51,460 nucleotides of DNA, taken from contig NZ_POTW01000044.1 of the NCBI RefSeq assembly GCF_003236295.1, positions 1-51,460 on the forward strand, in the 5' to 3' direction. The notes under the pieces were generated by a model. The model saw only the letters and a list, made by a program, of their open reading frames with translations. It had not been told where the DNA came from and did no database searches. Shown here one piece after another: positions 16,149 through 27,319 of the stretch (its first letter is position 1; every line of letters starts with the position of its first letter). Position numbers and translations under genes: made by a program. This DNA is from Jiangella anatolica (GTDB lineage: Bacteria > Actinomycetota > Actinomycetes > Jiangellales > Jiangellaceae).

Positions 16149-17269
16149 CGGATTCGGAGGAGCCGGCGGCGGAGCGCACGGAGGAGCCGGCGCCCAGGTC
16201 GCGGCAGTCCGACGTCGCACGCGAGGCCGGCGTCGCGCAGTCGACGGTGTCGATGGTGCTGACCGGCGCCGGCGACCTCAGTCGCATCTCGCCGGAGACC
16301 CAGCGCCGGGTGCACGACGCCGCCCGCAAGCTGAACTACATCCCGGCGACCCAGAGCGTGCGGATCACCGGCTGGCCGCATCGGCACGCCGCCTCACGGC
16401 GACCGCCCGCCACCCAGCCGCTGCTGCTGGGCGTGCACACGTTCGAGCCGATCTTCCCGACCAGCGCCCGCGACTACTACTTCGAGTTCCTGCGCGGCAT
16501 CGAGGAGCAGGCCGGCATCGAGGGCCACAACCTGGTGCTGTTCACCGCGGCGCAGGACGAGGACGGCGTCCGGCGCATCTACCAGGGCGACTTCAACAGC
16601 CTGGGGCAGGCCACCGGCAGTCTGCTGCTGGGCCACCACACCCACCGCGACGACCTCGCCCGGCTGGCCATCGACCGCCACCCGTTCGTGTACATCGGCC
16701 ACCGCGAAGTGCCCGGCGCCGAGATCGCCTACGTCGGCGGCGACTACCGCGCGGCCACGGTCCAGATCGTCGACGAGCTGGTCGCGATGGGCCACCGCAG
16801 CTTCGCCTACCTCGGCGAGACGCTGCGCGACGAGCCGCAGATCGACCGGTGGGACGGGTTCAGCAGCGCGCTCGGCCGGTTCGGGCTGCCGGTGCCGACG
16901 CCGGCGTTCGAGCGGCCGGAGGAGCTGACCGCGCAGTGGCTGGACGCCCAGCTGGAGCGGGGCACCACCGTCGTGATGATCGAGTCGGCGGCGCTGCTGC
17001 GGGTGCTGACGGCGATGGCGAGCCTGCGCGGGCTGTCGATCCCCGGCGACCTGTCGGTCGTCGTGCTGGTCGACGATCCCGGCGCCGAGCCCGGCGGACA
17101 CGAGTGGGCGACCCTGCACGTGCCGCGCAACGCGATGGGCCGGCGTGCGGTCCGGCTGCTGACGTCGCTGATCACCGACCCGAACGGCGACTACGAGCGG
17201 CAGATCCTGCTGCCGTGCACGCACACGCTGGACGGCTCGGTCTCGCCGCCACGACGAGCCGCGACCTGA
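16145..17269 (+). CDS. LacI-family transcriptional regulator
   Basis: 374 residues from the GTG at 16145, which overlaps the upstream stop. A short acidic and Pro-rich tail precedes the helix-turn-helix (SDVAREAGVAQSTVSMVLTG, about 20-39), followed by the hinge-helix region RKLNYIP. The rest is a periplasmic-binding-protein-like sensor domain (LLLGVHTFEPIF onward), ending with the usual conserved RRAVRLLTSLI stretch. It should repress both arms of the glycan locus through the palindrome at 14527 and release on binding a sugar from the pathway. Confidence 0.92.
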   Translation: MTDSEEPAAERTEEPAPRSRQSDVAREAGVAQSTVSMVLTGAGDLSRISPETQRRVHDAARKLNYIPATQSVRITGWPHRHAASRRPPATQPLLLGVHTFEPIFPTSARDYYFEFLRGIEEQAGIEGHNLVLFTAAQDEDGVRRIYQGDFNSLGQATGSLLLGHHTHRDDLARLAIDRHPFVYIGHREVPGAEIAYVGGDYRAATVQIVDELVAMGHRSFAYLGETLRDEPQIDRWDGFSSALGRFGLPVPTPAFERPEELTAQWLDAQLERGTTVVMIESAALLRVLTAMASLRGLSIPGDLSVVVLVDDPGAEPGGHEWATLHVPRNAMGRRAVRLLTSLITDPNGDYERQILLPCTHTLDGSVSPPRRAAT

Positions 17270-17291
17270 CGGCGTCGGGCACAATGGCGGC

Positions 17292-17660
17292 ATGCGGCAG
17301 GCCTACGCGCACGACGCGGTGGTGGCGCTGACCGCCGGCGGCGACGAACGTGCCCCCGGCGGCGCGATCACCCGCGAGCTGTGCGGCAGCTTGGAGCACG
17401 AGCCGCCGTGCCCGCTCGCGTCCCACTACATCGGCCTCACCCGCGACGACCATGACGACGGCGACACCGTGCGGCTGCGGGTGCTGTTCGCGGCCGAGCC
17501 CGCCGACGAGCCCGAGGTGCGCCGGCGGATCGGGGTCGCGCTGCGGTCGGCCGAGCTCACCGGTCCCGACGGCCTCACGACGCGGTGGCGGTTGCGGGCC
17601 GAGACGGCGGCCGCTGTCCGGCCCGGCGAGCGCGACCACGCCGCCAGACTGGCCAGGTGA
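17292..17660 (+). CDS. Small conserved hypothetical protein
   Basis: 122 residues. I recognise no named domain. The segment HEPPCPLASHYIG recalls a small actinobacterial family of unknown function, and the rest alternates beta-like stretches with acidic residues (DDHDDGDTVRLRVLF). No signal peptide or membrane segment. There is no ribosome site; a CACAAT hexamer ends exactly six bases before the ATG, suggesting a leaderless transcript. The TfoX-N gene follows after four bases, so the two probably form one unit. Confidence 0.65.
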   Translation: MRQAYAHDAVVALTAGGDERAPGGAITRELCGSLEHEPPCPLASHYIGLTRDDHDDGDTVRLRVLFAAEPADEPEVRRRIGVALRSAELTGPDGLTTRWRLRAETAAAVRPGERDHAARLAR

Positions 17661-17664
17661 GGAC

Positions 17665-17994
17665 TTGGCGTTCGACGAAGGCCTGGCCACCCGGATCCGC
17701 GACCTGCTCGCCGACCGGCTGGACGTCGCCGAGAAGCGGATGTTCGGCGGCCTCGCGTTCCTGGTCAACGGCCACCTGGCCTGCGGCGTCCGCCACGACG
17801 AACTCATGGTCCGGCTGCCCGCAGAGGAGCACGAGGCGGCGCTGGGCGAGGCCGGCGCAAAACCGTTCGACATGACCGGCCGCCCGATGAAGGGCTGGGT
17901 GGTCATCGACGCCGCCGCGCTCGCCGAGGACGACGACCTGCGCCGCTGGGTCGGCCGCGGTGTCGCCTTCGCCGGCGAGCTTCCGCCCAAGTAG
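17665..17994 (+). CDS. TfoX N-terminal domain protein
   Basis: 109 residues starting at a TTG (17665) that has AGGTGA seven bases ahead; longer upstream frame overlaps the previous gene and is not family-like. EKRMFGGLAFLVNGHLACGV, then DLLADRLDV before it and KPFDMTGRPMKGWVVID after it, are the signature of the TfoX-N family. The protein ends with FAGELPPK as is usual. Stand-alone copies are widespread in actinobacteria with unproven function; full TfoX controls competence in gamma-proteobacteria, which need not apply here. It ends three bases before the convergent aminotransferase gene. Confidence 0.85.
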   Translation: MAFDEGLATRIRDLLADRLDVAEKRMFGGLAFLVNGHLACGVRHDELMVRLPAEEHEAALGEAGAKPFDMTGRPMKGWVVIDAAALAEDDDLRRWVGRGVAFAGELPPK

Positions 17995-17997
17995 GCC

Positions 17998-19302
17998 TCA
18001 CCAGACCGGTTCCGGCCGATCTTCCCCGATGCCGCGCAGCCGGTCGCGGTGCGCGACCACCCGCCGGAGGATCTCGGCCACGACGTCGGGGAAGCGCGGA
18101 TCGCGCAGGAACTTCGTGTGTACGAAGACCGCACGCTCGACCACCCGCGCCGACATCTCGTAGGACAGCGGTACGCCGTCGGCCCAGTGCTGCCAGGCCG
18201 GGTCCCGGTGTGTCGGCGTGAACCCGGCCTCGGCCCAGACACCCTCCGCGGCCAGCGTCACGCGCAGGTCCTTCGGCGTCAGCCCGAGCTCGGACTCCAG
18301 CGCGTCGGTGCAGGACAGATAGAGGGAGAAGAACGGCGGGTACTCGGCGTCCGGCGGCGGGTTCCAGAGCACCGGCACGGGAAACAGGCCGGGGTCGGTG
18401 ATCAGCTCGCGGATCAGCCGCCGGTTCTCGCGCATCCGCAGCCGGGCGTGCAGAGCGCGCAGCCACTGCACGAGCAGCAGCGCCGCCGGCTGCTCCCCCA
18501 TCCGCTGGTTGCCCGCCATCATCCGAGGCACCTCGGCGAACGGGATCGGGTCGAGGCGGCCCGGCCCGGTGCCGCAGTCGGTGTCGGCGCGCAGCAGCGC
18601 CGCGAGCTCGGGATCGGACGTGAGCGTCAGCCCGCCCTCGCACGACGGCGCCGCCTTGCCGCCGCCCTGGCCGGAGAGCGACGCCGTCAAGGCACCGGGT
18701 CCGTCGTACCGCGCGGCACCGCCGAGCGCGTTGTCATGGTGGACGATGACGTCGTACTGCCCGCCCAACTCGGCGAACCGGTCGATGGCGCCGAAGTTGC
18801 CGTACATGGTCGCGGGGACGACGGCCAGCACCCGGCCGGCGTGCTCGGCCAGGTACGCCGCCACCACCTCCTCGTCCATCGTCGCGTCGAGCTTGGCGGG
18901 GATCGGCACGATCCGTGGCGCCCGGCCCATCTGGGCGGCCACCCCCAGCGTGACGCCGTGGTGCGCCGATGCGTGGGTGAGGTCCGCGACCAGCACCTGG
19001 TCACGGCCCTGGGCCCATGCCCCGCCGCGCACGAGCAGCTGCGCCCGCAGTCCGCTCGCGATGGCGAGGGTGCCGTTGGGCTGGCCGACGCCGTACCGGT
19101 AGCCGGTGGTGTCCGCGACCACCTGCTCGAGCACCGCACGCCACTTCGCCGGGTGGTTGGCGTAGCCGACCCACTGCCCGCCATCGGTGACCTCGGCCAG
19201 GATCGCGGTCTCGACGGCGCCCGTGTCCGGCCAGACCGGATCGGTCGCCGGCGTGATCACGGGGTCGCCGCCCAGCACGGCCGGCCGCGCCACGGCGCTC
19301 AT
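17998..19302 (-). CDS. DegT/DnrJ/EryC1/StrS-type PLP-dependent enzyme
   Basis: 434 residues. The fold-type I motifs are HHDNALGGAARYDG (Asp190 would contact the pyridine nitrogen of PLP) and GQGGGKAAPSCEGG, where Lys216 is the likely Schiff-base lysine. The family normally transaminates keto-sugars or makes AHBA-like precursors; here it closes a catabolic operon, overlapping the enolase-superfamily gene by ATGA. A role on a keto-sugar or keto-acid made by its neighbours is inferred. The AHBA-synthase-like opening (AVLGGDPVI) suggests the sugar-aminotransferase subgroup, but the substrate cannot be told. Confidence 0.82.
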   Translation of the reverse strand: MSAVARPAVLGGDPVITPATDPVWPDTGAVETAILAEVTDGGQWVGYANHPAKWRAVLEQVVADTTGYRYGVGQPNGTLAIASGLRAQLLVRGGAWAQGRDQVLVADLTHASAHHGVTLGVAAQMGRAPRIVPIPAKLDATMDEEVVAAYLAEHAGRVLAVVPATMYGNFGAIDRFAELGGQYDVIVHHDNALGGAARYDGPGALTASLSGQGGGKAAPSCEGGLTLTSDPELAALLRADTDCGTGPGRLDPIPFAEVPRMMAGNQRMGEQPAALLLVQWLRALHARLRMRENRRLIRELITDPGLFPVPVLWNPPPDAEYPPFFSLYLSCTDALESELGLTPKDLRVTLAAEGVWAEAGFTPTHRDPAWQHWADGVPLSYEMSARVVERAVFVHTKFLRDPRFPDVVAEILRRVVAHRDRLRGIGEDRPEPVW

Positions 19303-20433
19303 CGGGCACCTCCCGCCGCGAACAGGTCATGGCCCGGCGCGTACCGCTCCAGCGCGTCGTCGTCCAGCCGCAACCCGAGCCCCGGCGACGACGGCACCGG
19401 CAGCAGCCCGTCGGCGTCCAGCCGGAAGCCGCCCGCCGCCAGCTCGTCGATGTAGGCCGACCCGGTCTTGTACTCCACCAACTCGGTACCGGGCAGCGCC
19501 GCCGCCAGGTGCAGGTCGGCGGCCAGGCCGACGGCGGTGTTCCAGCCGTGCGGGACGAACCCGACGCCGAACTCGGCAGCTAGCCAGGCCACCCGGCGCG
19601 ACTCCGAGAGGCCACCGCCCTTGGTGGTGTCGGGCTGGACGATGTCGAACGCCCCGGCGGTGAGGAACCGGTGGAAGTCCTGGCGCCGCGTCAGCACCTC
19701 GCCGCCGGAGATCGGCACCCGCGACCGCCGCCGCAGCTCGGCGAAGCCGTCGGCGTCGTCGGGGCGCAGCGCCTCCTCGAACCAGGCGACGTCGTACGCG
19801 GCCAGCATGTCCGCGGTCCGCACGGCCCAGGACAGGCGGCGTGCCCAGAACGCGTCCGAACCGCCCGCGTCGACGGCCAGCAGCGCCTCCGGCCCGACGG
19901 TCTCGCGCGCGGCCCGCACGATCTCCTCGTCGACGGCGTCGCTCACCCGGCCGAAGGCGCCCCAGCCGATCTTGAACGCGGTGAACCCCAGCGCTACCAG
20001 CCGGGCGAGGTCGTCCTTCAGCACCGGCGGGTCGTCCATCAGCACCGACGCGTAGGGCCGGACCCGCTCGCGGTACCGCCCGCCCAGCAGCGTGCTGACC
20101 GGCAGCCCGGTGACCTGGCCGAGGATGTCCCACAGCGCGATGTCGATGCCGCTGACGGCATGCGTGAGCGCACCGCCGCGACCGAGCCAGAACGTGTTCT
20201 CGTGCAGGACCTGGCTGATCCGGTCCGGCTCCCGCGGGTCGGCACCGACGCAGAGCGGCCGCAGGGTCTCCAGTGCCGCCCGGACCAGCGACTCGCTGGA
20301 GAACACGCTGCCGAGGCCCACCAGGCCGGCATCGGTGTGCACTGCGACGAGCGTGTGGACGTTGTCGTCCGGGTCGAGCTCACGCGCCCAGCCGCCCTTG
20401 GGGGTCGCGCCGCGCAGCCCGGCCACCCTGATG

Positions 20434-20447
<14 letters not shown>
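19299..20447 (-). CDS. Mandelate racemase/muconate lactonizing enzyme-type enolase superfamily protein
   Basis: 382 residues. The N-terminal capping domain is followed by the (beta/alpha)7-beta barrel. Metal ligands appear as Asp193 (AVDAGG), Glu224 or 225 (AWFEE) and Glu250 (ISGGE). The second-strand site is FKIGWG (Lys159-x-Gly instead of the common Lys-x-Lys). Asp273 (IVQPDTTKGGG) and His300 (VPHGWN) form the His-Asp dyad of the mandelate racemase group, whose members often dehydrate sugar acids. A dehydration or racemisation of an oxidised sugar is likely. It overlaps the upstream fusion gene by 14 bases and the PLP enzyme by four. Confidence 0.88.
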
Positions 20448-23316
<2,869 letters not shown>

Positions 23317-23324
23317 GGGTCAGG

Positions 23325-24188
23325 TCATCCTTTCGAGACACCGGCCAGCAGGCCGCGGACGAAGTGCCGTTGCAGGGCGACGAAGACGGCCATCGGCACC
23401 AGCACGGAGAGCACGGCAGCGGACGTGAGGATCTCCCAGCCGTCGCCGCGCGAGGCGACCAGCTGCGAGACCGCGACGGTCATCGGCGCGACGTCGCGGA
23501 AGCCGCCGAGGAAGATCAGCGCGACCAGCAGGTCGTTCCACGTCCACACGAAGTCGAAGATCGCCAGCGCGGCGAGCGCCGGCCGGGCCACCGGCAGCAC
23601 GATCGAGAAGAAGATCTGGCTGCGGCTCGCCCCGTCCATCTCGGCCGCCTCGAACAGCTCGCTGGGGATCCCGGCGAAGAAGTTGTGCAGCAGGTAGACG
23701 GCGAACGGCAGCCCGAAGCCCACGTGCACGAGCCAGATGCCGAGGAAGCTGCCGGTGAGGTCCAGGGCGTTGAAGACCCTCAGCAGCGGCACCAGCGTGA
23801 TCTGGATCGGCACGATGATCAGTGCGACGACGGTCAGCAGCACCGCGCCGCGCAGGCGGAACCTCATGGCGGCCAGCGCGTACGCCGCGGCCGCGCCGAG
23901 CGTCACCGTCAGCACCGTCGCCGGCACCACCACCGCGAGGCTGTTGAACAGGCTCAGCGCCATGCCGTCGCGGTCGAGCACCCGCCGGTAGTTCTCCAGC
24001 GTGTAGTCGCCGGGCAGCGCGAACGACTCCCACCAGCCCGACGACAGCACCGCCCAGGACGGCCGGAACGCGCTGACCACCAGACCGAGCAGCGGGACCG
24101 CCCAGATCACGGCCAGGCCGACCACCACGACGTGCAGCGGGATCCGCCGCCATCGCGCCGGCCGCACGCGCACCGCTCCCGCCGTCAT
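23325..24188 (-). CDS. Sugar ABC transporter permease (MalG/UgpE type)
   Basis: 287 residues with six predicted membrane segments, first at IPLHVVVVGLAVIWAVPLL. The coupling motif is EAAEMDGASRSQIF, and the C-terminus (QRHFVRGLLAGVSKG) is that of MalG-type CUT1 permeases. It partners the permease encoded just upstream, overlapping by ATGA at 24185-24188. The transporter should bring in a glucoside or related oligosaccharide for the GH13 domain encoded next. Confidence 0.92.
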   Translation of the reverse strand: MTAGAVRVRPARWRRIPLHVVVVGLAVIWAVPLLGLVVSAFRPSWAVLSSGWWESFALPGDYTLENYRRVLDRDGMALSLFNSLAVVVPATVLTVTLGAAAAYALAAMRFRLRGAVLLTVVALIIVPIQITLVPLLRVFNALDLTGSFLGIWLVHVGFGLPFAVYLLHNFFAGIPSELFEAAEMDGASRSQIFFSIVLPVARPALAALAIFDFVWTWNDLLVALIFLGGFRDVAPMTVAVSQLVASRGDGWEILTSAAVLSVLVPMAVFVALQRHFVRGLLAGVSKG

Positions 24189-25156
24189 GCCGCCCCGCTC
24201 TCGCGGCGGAACTGCCGCACGTTGAAGACCATGATCGGCACGACGGTGAGCATGAGGATGGTCGCGACCGCGCCGGCCAGCCCGTTGTCCTTCGCCGTGA
24301 ACAGCGCCCGGTACATGACCGTCGACAGCACGTCGGTGCCGTAGTTGCCGTTGGTCATCACGTAGACGATGTCGAACGCCTTCAGCGCGGTGACCGTCAT
24401 CGTCGTCGCCACGACCACCACCGTCGGCGCCAGGAACGGCAGCGTCACGTGCCGGAACGCCGTCCACTCCGACGCGCCGTCCAGCCGGGCCGCCTCCAGC
24501 AGCTCGTCCGGCACCGCCCGCAGCGCCGCCCCGAAGATCACCATCGCGAACCCGGCCTGCGTCCACAGCGTCGCCCCGATGAGCGCGTAGTTGTTCGTCG
24601 CAGTGTCGACGATCCACGCGACCGGCTCACCGCCAAGCGCCGTGACGACGGCGTTGAGCGTCGCGGTCTGCGCGGCGCCGGGCGGCTGGTAGTCGTACAT
24701 GAAGCTCCAGATGACCCCGGCGGCGACCGCCGAGATCGCGATCGGCAGGAAGAGCGCGGCCTTCACCAGGGCCCCGTACCGGACGCGGTCGGCCAGCACC
24801 GCGATGGCCAGCCCGGCCAGCACCGCGAGCGACGGCAGCAGCACCACCCAGAGCACGGTGTTGCGCAGCGCGATGCGGGTGACCTCGTCGGACAGCGTCT
24901 GCGTGTAGTTGGCGAACCCCACAAAGCCGCCGTCCGCGCCGACGAAGCTCCATCCGACGGTGACGACGGCCGGGAAGGCGAGCGCCAGCAGCACCATCGC
25001 GACGGCCGGGCCGGCGAACAGCCACGGCGCCAGCCGCCGGTGCGCACCTCGCGGCAGCGCCGCCAGTGCACGATCGCCGAGACGCAGGTAGGCCCAGCCG
25101 GCGACGACGATCGCCGCCGTCGCCGCCAGCGTGAGGACGATGCGGTCGGCGATCAT
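24185..25156 (-). CDS. Sugar ABC transporter permease (MalF/UgpA type)
   Basis: 323 residues. An extra N-terminal membrane segment (IVLTLAATAAIVVAGWAYL) precedes the six usual ones, as in some MalF-type proteins. The coupling motif is EAARLDGASEWTAF. ATGA overlaps join it to the binding protein gene upstream and the MalG-type gene downstream, indicating coupled translation of transporter parts. No ATPase gene is present in the cluster. Confidence 0.92.
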   Translation of the reverse strand: MIADRIVLTLAATAAIVVAGWAYLRLGDRALAALPRGAHRRLAPWLFAGPAVAMVLLALAFPAVVTVGWSFVGADGGFVGFANYTQTLSDEVTRIALRNTVLWVVLLPSLAVLAGLAIAVLADRVRYGALVKAALFLPIAISAVAAGVIWSFMYDYQPPGAAQTATLNAVVTALGGEPVAWIVDTATNNYALIGATLWTQAGFAMVIFGAALRAVPDELLEAARLDGASEWTAFRHVTLPFLAPTVVVVATTMTVTALKAFDIVYVMTNGNYGTDVLSTVMYRALFTAKDNGLAGAVATILMLTVVPIMVFNVRQFRRESGAA

Positions 25157-26508
25157 CGGGCCCGGACGTCCTCGATGCCCTGCAGGATCGCGCCGAGGTC
25201 GCCCGGGTTCTGCGCGAACGCCAGCCCGGACTGCCAGAACGCGTCCACCTCCGGCTGTGGCATCAGTGAGTTGCCCAGCGGGTACGTCGCCTCAGCCTCG
25301 GTCAGGACCTCGTTGGCGCGGCGCAGGAACGGGTCCTCGTATGCGTCGGCGGGCACGGTGACGTTCGGCGACAGCCAGCGGCCGGTCGCCGCGATCAGCG
25401 TGCCGGCCTCAGTGGAGGCCAGGTAGCGGGTCAGCGCGGCCGACTGCGGCGTCTCGGTGATCATGCCGAGGATCTCGCCGGAGATGGAGCGGATGCCGGG
25501 GTGCTCCGGGCTGAGGTCCGGCACGGGAAAGAAGTCGAGGTCCTCGCCCGGCACCAGATCGGGGAACGCGTCGGTGATCATGCTGCCCATGAACGTTGCC
25601 TGCTGGAGCAGGTAGCAGCCCGGTTCCGGCGCGAACATCGGGTTGGCCGCCTGGGAGAAGTCGGTGCTGAGCACCGTCGTCGTCCCGCCGTAGACCATGC
25701 CGTCGGCGATCATCTCGCCGTAGGTCTCGTAAGCCTGCGCCACCTGCGGCGACGTCCACGGCTCGGCGCCATCGCGCCAGGCGCGGTGGAACTCCGGACC
25801 GGCCTGGCGTAGCAGGATCTCGTCGATGAAGTCCGCGGCCGGCCAGCCGCTGGCGGCGCCGCTCTCCAGGCCGACGCACCACGGCGTCTCGCCGTCCGCG
25901 GCCTTCTGGCGGGCCCAGTCCTGCAGCTCGTCCCAGCTCGCCGGCTCGGTGGGCCCGTCGTAGCGCTTCGGGTCGTACCAGATCAGCCCGCCGAGGTTGA
26001 CGGTGTTGTAGAAGCCGAACAGCGCGCCGCCGGCGGTGCCGGTCTCGAGCATGCTGGCCGGGTAGTTCGCGGTGAGCACGGCGTCGTCCACGACGGTGTG
26101 CAGGTCGACAAGGGCGCCCTGCTCCGCCAGCGCCGCCATCTCGCCGATGGCCGGCGTCGCGACCAGGTCGGGCGGGTTGCCGCCGTCGATCCGGGTCTGC
26201 AGGACGGCGGCGAAGTCGCGGGTTCCCTCGTAGCGCACCGCGACGCCGGTGGCCTCCTCGAACGGCGCGACCACGCTGAGGAACGCGTCAAGCTCCTCAC
26301 CGCCCAACACGCCGAGCATCGTCACGCTGCCGCCGAGCTCCTCACCGCCGGCGGCCGTGAGGGCGGCTTCCTCGGCGGCGGCGACCGCGGCGTCGTCGAC
26401 CGCCGGCTCCTCCTCCGGCCGGGCGGACTCGCTGGTGCTGCACGCGGCCAGCGCGGCGACGACGGCACCCGCCGCGACCAGCGCGGTGCCACGGTGACGC
26501 AGGTTCAT
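25153..26508 (-). CDS. Extracellular sugar-binding lipoprotein (family 1)
   Basis: 451 residues. A Sec-type signal with lipobox LAAC (Cys23) anchors it outside the membrane. An acidic Ala-rich linker (to about 58) is followed by GGSVTMLGVLGGEELDAFLSVVAPFEEATGV, the usual start of CUT1 binding proteins. The phrase TGRWLSPN near residue 380 is typical of the C-terminal lobe. The ATG at 26508 has GAGGAG seven bases upstream. It is the first gene of the leftward operon and is controlled by the promoter facing the GntR gene. Confidence 0.92.
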   Translation of the reverse strand: MNLRHRGTALVAAGAVVAALAACSTSESARPEEEPAVDDAAVAAAEEAALTAAGGEELGGSVTMLGVLGGEELDAFLSVVAPFEEATGVAVRYEGTRDFAAVLQTRIDGGNPPDLVATPAIGEMAALAEQGALVDLHTVVDDAVLTANYPASMLETGTAGGALFGFYNTVNLGGLIWYDPKRYDGPTEPASWDELQDWARQKAADGETPWCVGLESGAASGWPAADFIDEILLRQAGPEFHRAWRDGAEPWTSPQVAQAYETYGEMIADGMVYGGTTTVLSTDFSQAANPMFAPEPGCYLLQQATFMGSMITDAFPDLVPGEDLDFFPVPDLSPEHPGIRSISGEILGMITETPQSAALTRYLASTEAGTLIAATGRWLSPNVTVPADAYEDPFLRRANEVLTEAEATYPLGNSLMPQPEVDAFWQSGLAFAQNPGDLGAILQGIEDVRAR

Positions 26509-26558
26509 GGTCGGCTCCTCGGTTCGTCGGGATGACCGGTGGGGTTTCGTAGAGCGGG

Positions 26559-26588
26559 ACCGTACCAGGGTCGACGGCCGATTGTCGA
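26559..26588 (-). promoter_or_regulatory. Putative leftward promoter of the transporter-fusion operon
   Basis: On the minus strand TCGACA (26583-26588) and TACGGT (26559-26564) are 18 bases apart. The -35 is one half of the palindrome TGTCGACA shared with the rightward promoter. Confidence 0.5.
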
Positions 26589-26590
26589 CA
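26583..26590. promoter_or_regulatory. Palindrome TGTCGACA, candidate GntR operator
   Basis: A perfect 8-base palindrome that supplies the -35 regions of both divergent promoters. Occupation by the GntR protein encoded 58 bases downstream would silence both arms at once. No second copy was found nearby. Confidence 0.45.
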
Positions 26591-26611
26591 GTCGCTCGTA
26601 TGCACTAGGAT
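26583..26611 (+). promoter_or_regulatory. Putative rightward promoter of the GntR-SDR-ASRT-MDR operon
   Basis: TGTCGA (26583-26588) and TAGGAT (26606-26611) with 17-base spacing. The -10 is a good TANNNT match. Transcription should begin around 26618-26620, at the ATG of a ten-codon frame. Confidence 0.5.
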
Positions 26612-26618
26612 CACGGCC

Positions 26619-26651
26619 ATGCACTCTCGAAGCGCTGGAGGTCATCCATGA
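26619..26651 (+). CDS. Possible 10-residue leaderless upstream peptide
   Basis: An ATG seven bases after the TAGGAT -10 opens a frame for MHSRSAGGHP and stops at a TGA that overlaps the GntR ATG by four bases (ATGA). The GGAGGT ribosome site of GntR lies inside this frame. It may be a leaderless leader peptide coupling its translation to the regulator; it may equally be chance. Confidence 0.35.
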   Translation: MHSRSAGGHP

Positions 26652-27319
26652 GCGGGCTGGGCCTGCGACGGGTCCCTAGCCTGTCGCGACGCGAGCACGT
26701 CGCCGAGATCCTGCGCGAGGCGATCACCAGCGGCCGGCTCAAGCCTGGCGACCGGCTGGTCGAGCTCGACCTCGCCGCCGAGCTCGGTACCAGCCGGGCC
26801 CCGATTCGCGAGGCGCTGCGCCAGCTCGAGCAGGAGGGGCTGATCGCGTCGTACCCCTATCGCGGCAGCGAGGTGCTCGGCGTCTCGCAGGACGAGGTCG
26901 AGCAGGTGCTGGTGCCGATCCGCATCACGCTGGAACGGTTCGCGTTCGGCAAGGCGCTGGACAAGCTCACCGACGCCGACCTCGACGCGTTGCAGGGCGT
27001 GGTCGACGACATGCTGGTCGCGGCGGCGGCCGGCGAGGCCGAACGGCTGGCAGACCTCGACATCCGCTTCCACGAGCTGGTCATCGCCCGCTCCGAGCAG
27101 CGGCACTGCCTGCAGATGTGGAAGACCATCCAGCCGCGGGTGCGGGCGTACTTCCGCCGCGACGCCCCCGCGCACGCCGACCCCGCCGACGTCGCCCGGC
27201 AGCACCAGGAGCTGCTCGACGTCCTGCGTACCGGAGATCGCGACGCCGTCCTGGACGCCGTCGAGCGGCACGTCCACATCCACCTGACGCCGCCCGGGGC
27301 GGGCGACGATGTGGGCTGA
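26648..27319 (+). CDS. GntR-family regulator, FadR subgroup (FCD domain)
   Basis: 223 residues. The winged helix is at about 14-78 (REHVAEILREAITSGRLKPGDRL, then TSRAPIREALRQLEQEGLI). The FCD ligand domain follows, with metal-site His residues in FHELVIARS and a late HVHIHL. FadR-type regulators of this kind usually sense sugar acids such as hexonates or hexuronates, agreeing with the dehydratase-like and dehydrogenase genes it flanks. The ATG at 26648 has GGAGGT six bases upstream. It heads a four-gene operon and probably controls both arms of the locus. Confidence 0.92.
   Translation: MSGLGLRRVPSLSRREHVAEILREAITSGRLKPGDRLVELDLAAELGTSRAPIREALRQLEQEGLIASYPYRGSEVLGVSQDEVEQVLVPIRITLERFAFGKALDKLTDADLDALQGVVDDMLVAAAAGEAERLADLDIRFHELVIARSEQRHCLQMWKTIQPRVRAYFRRDAPAHADPADVARQHQELLDVLRTGDRDAVLDAVERHVHIHLTPPGAGDDVG

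Noticed and set aside
26583-26590. TGTCGACA as a simple SalI-type site with no role
   Set aside because: Kept as regulatory candidate because it coincides with both -35 positions, but evidence is positional only.
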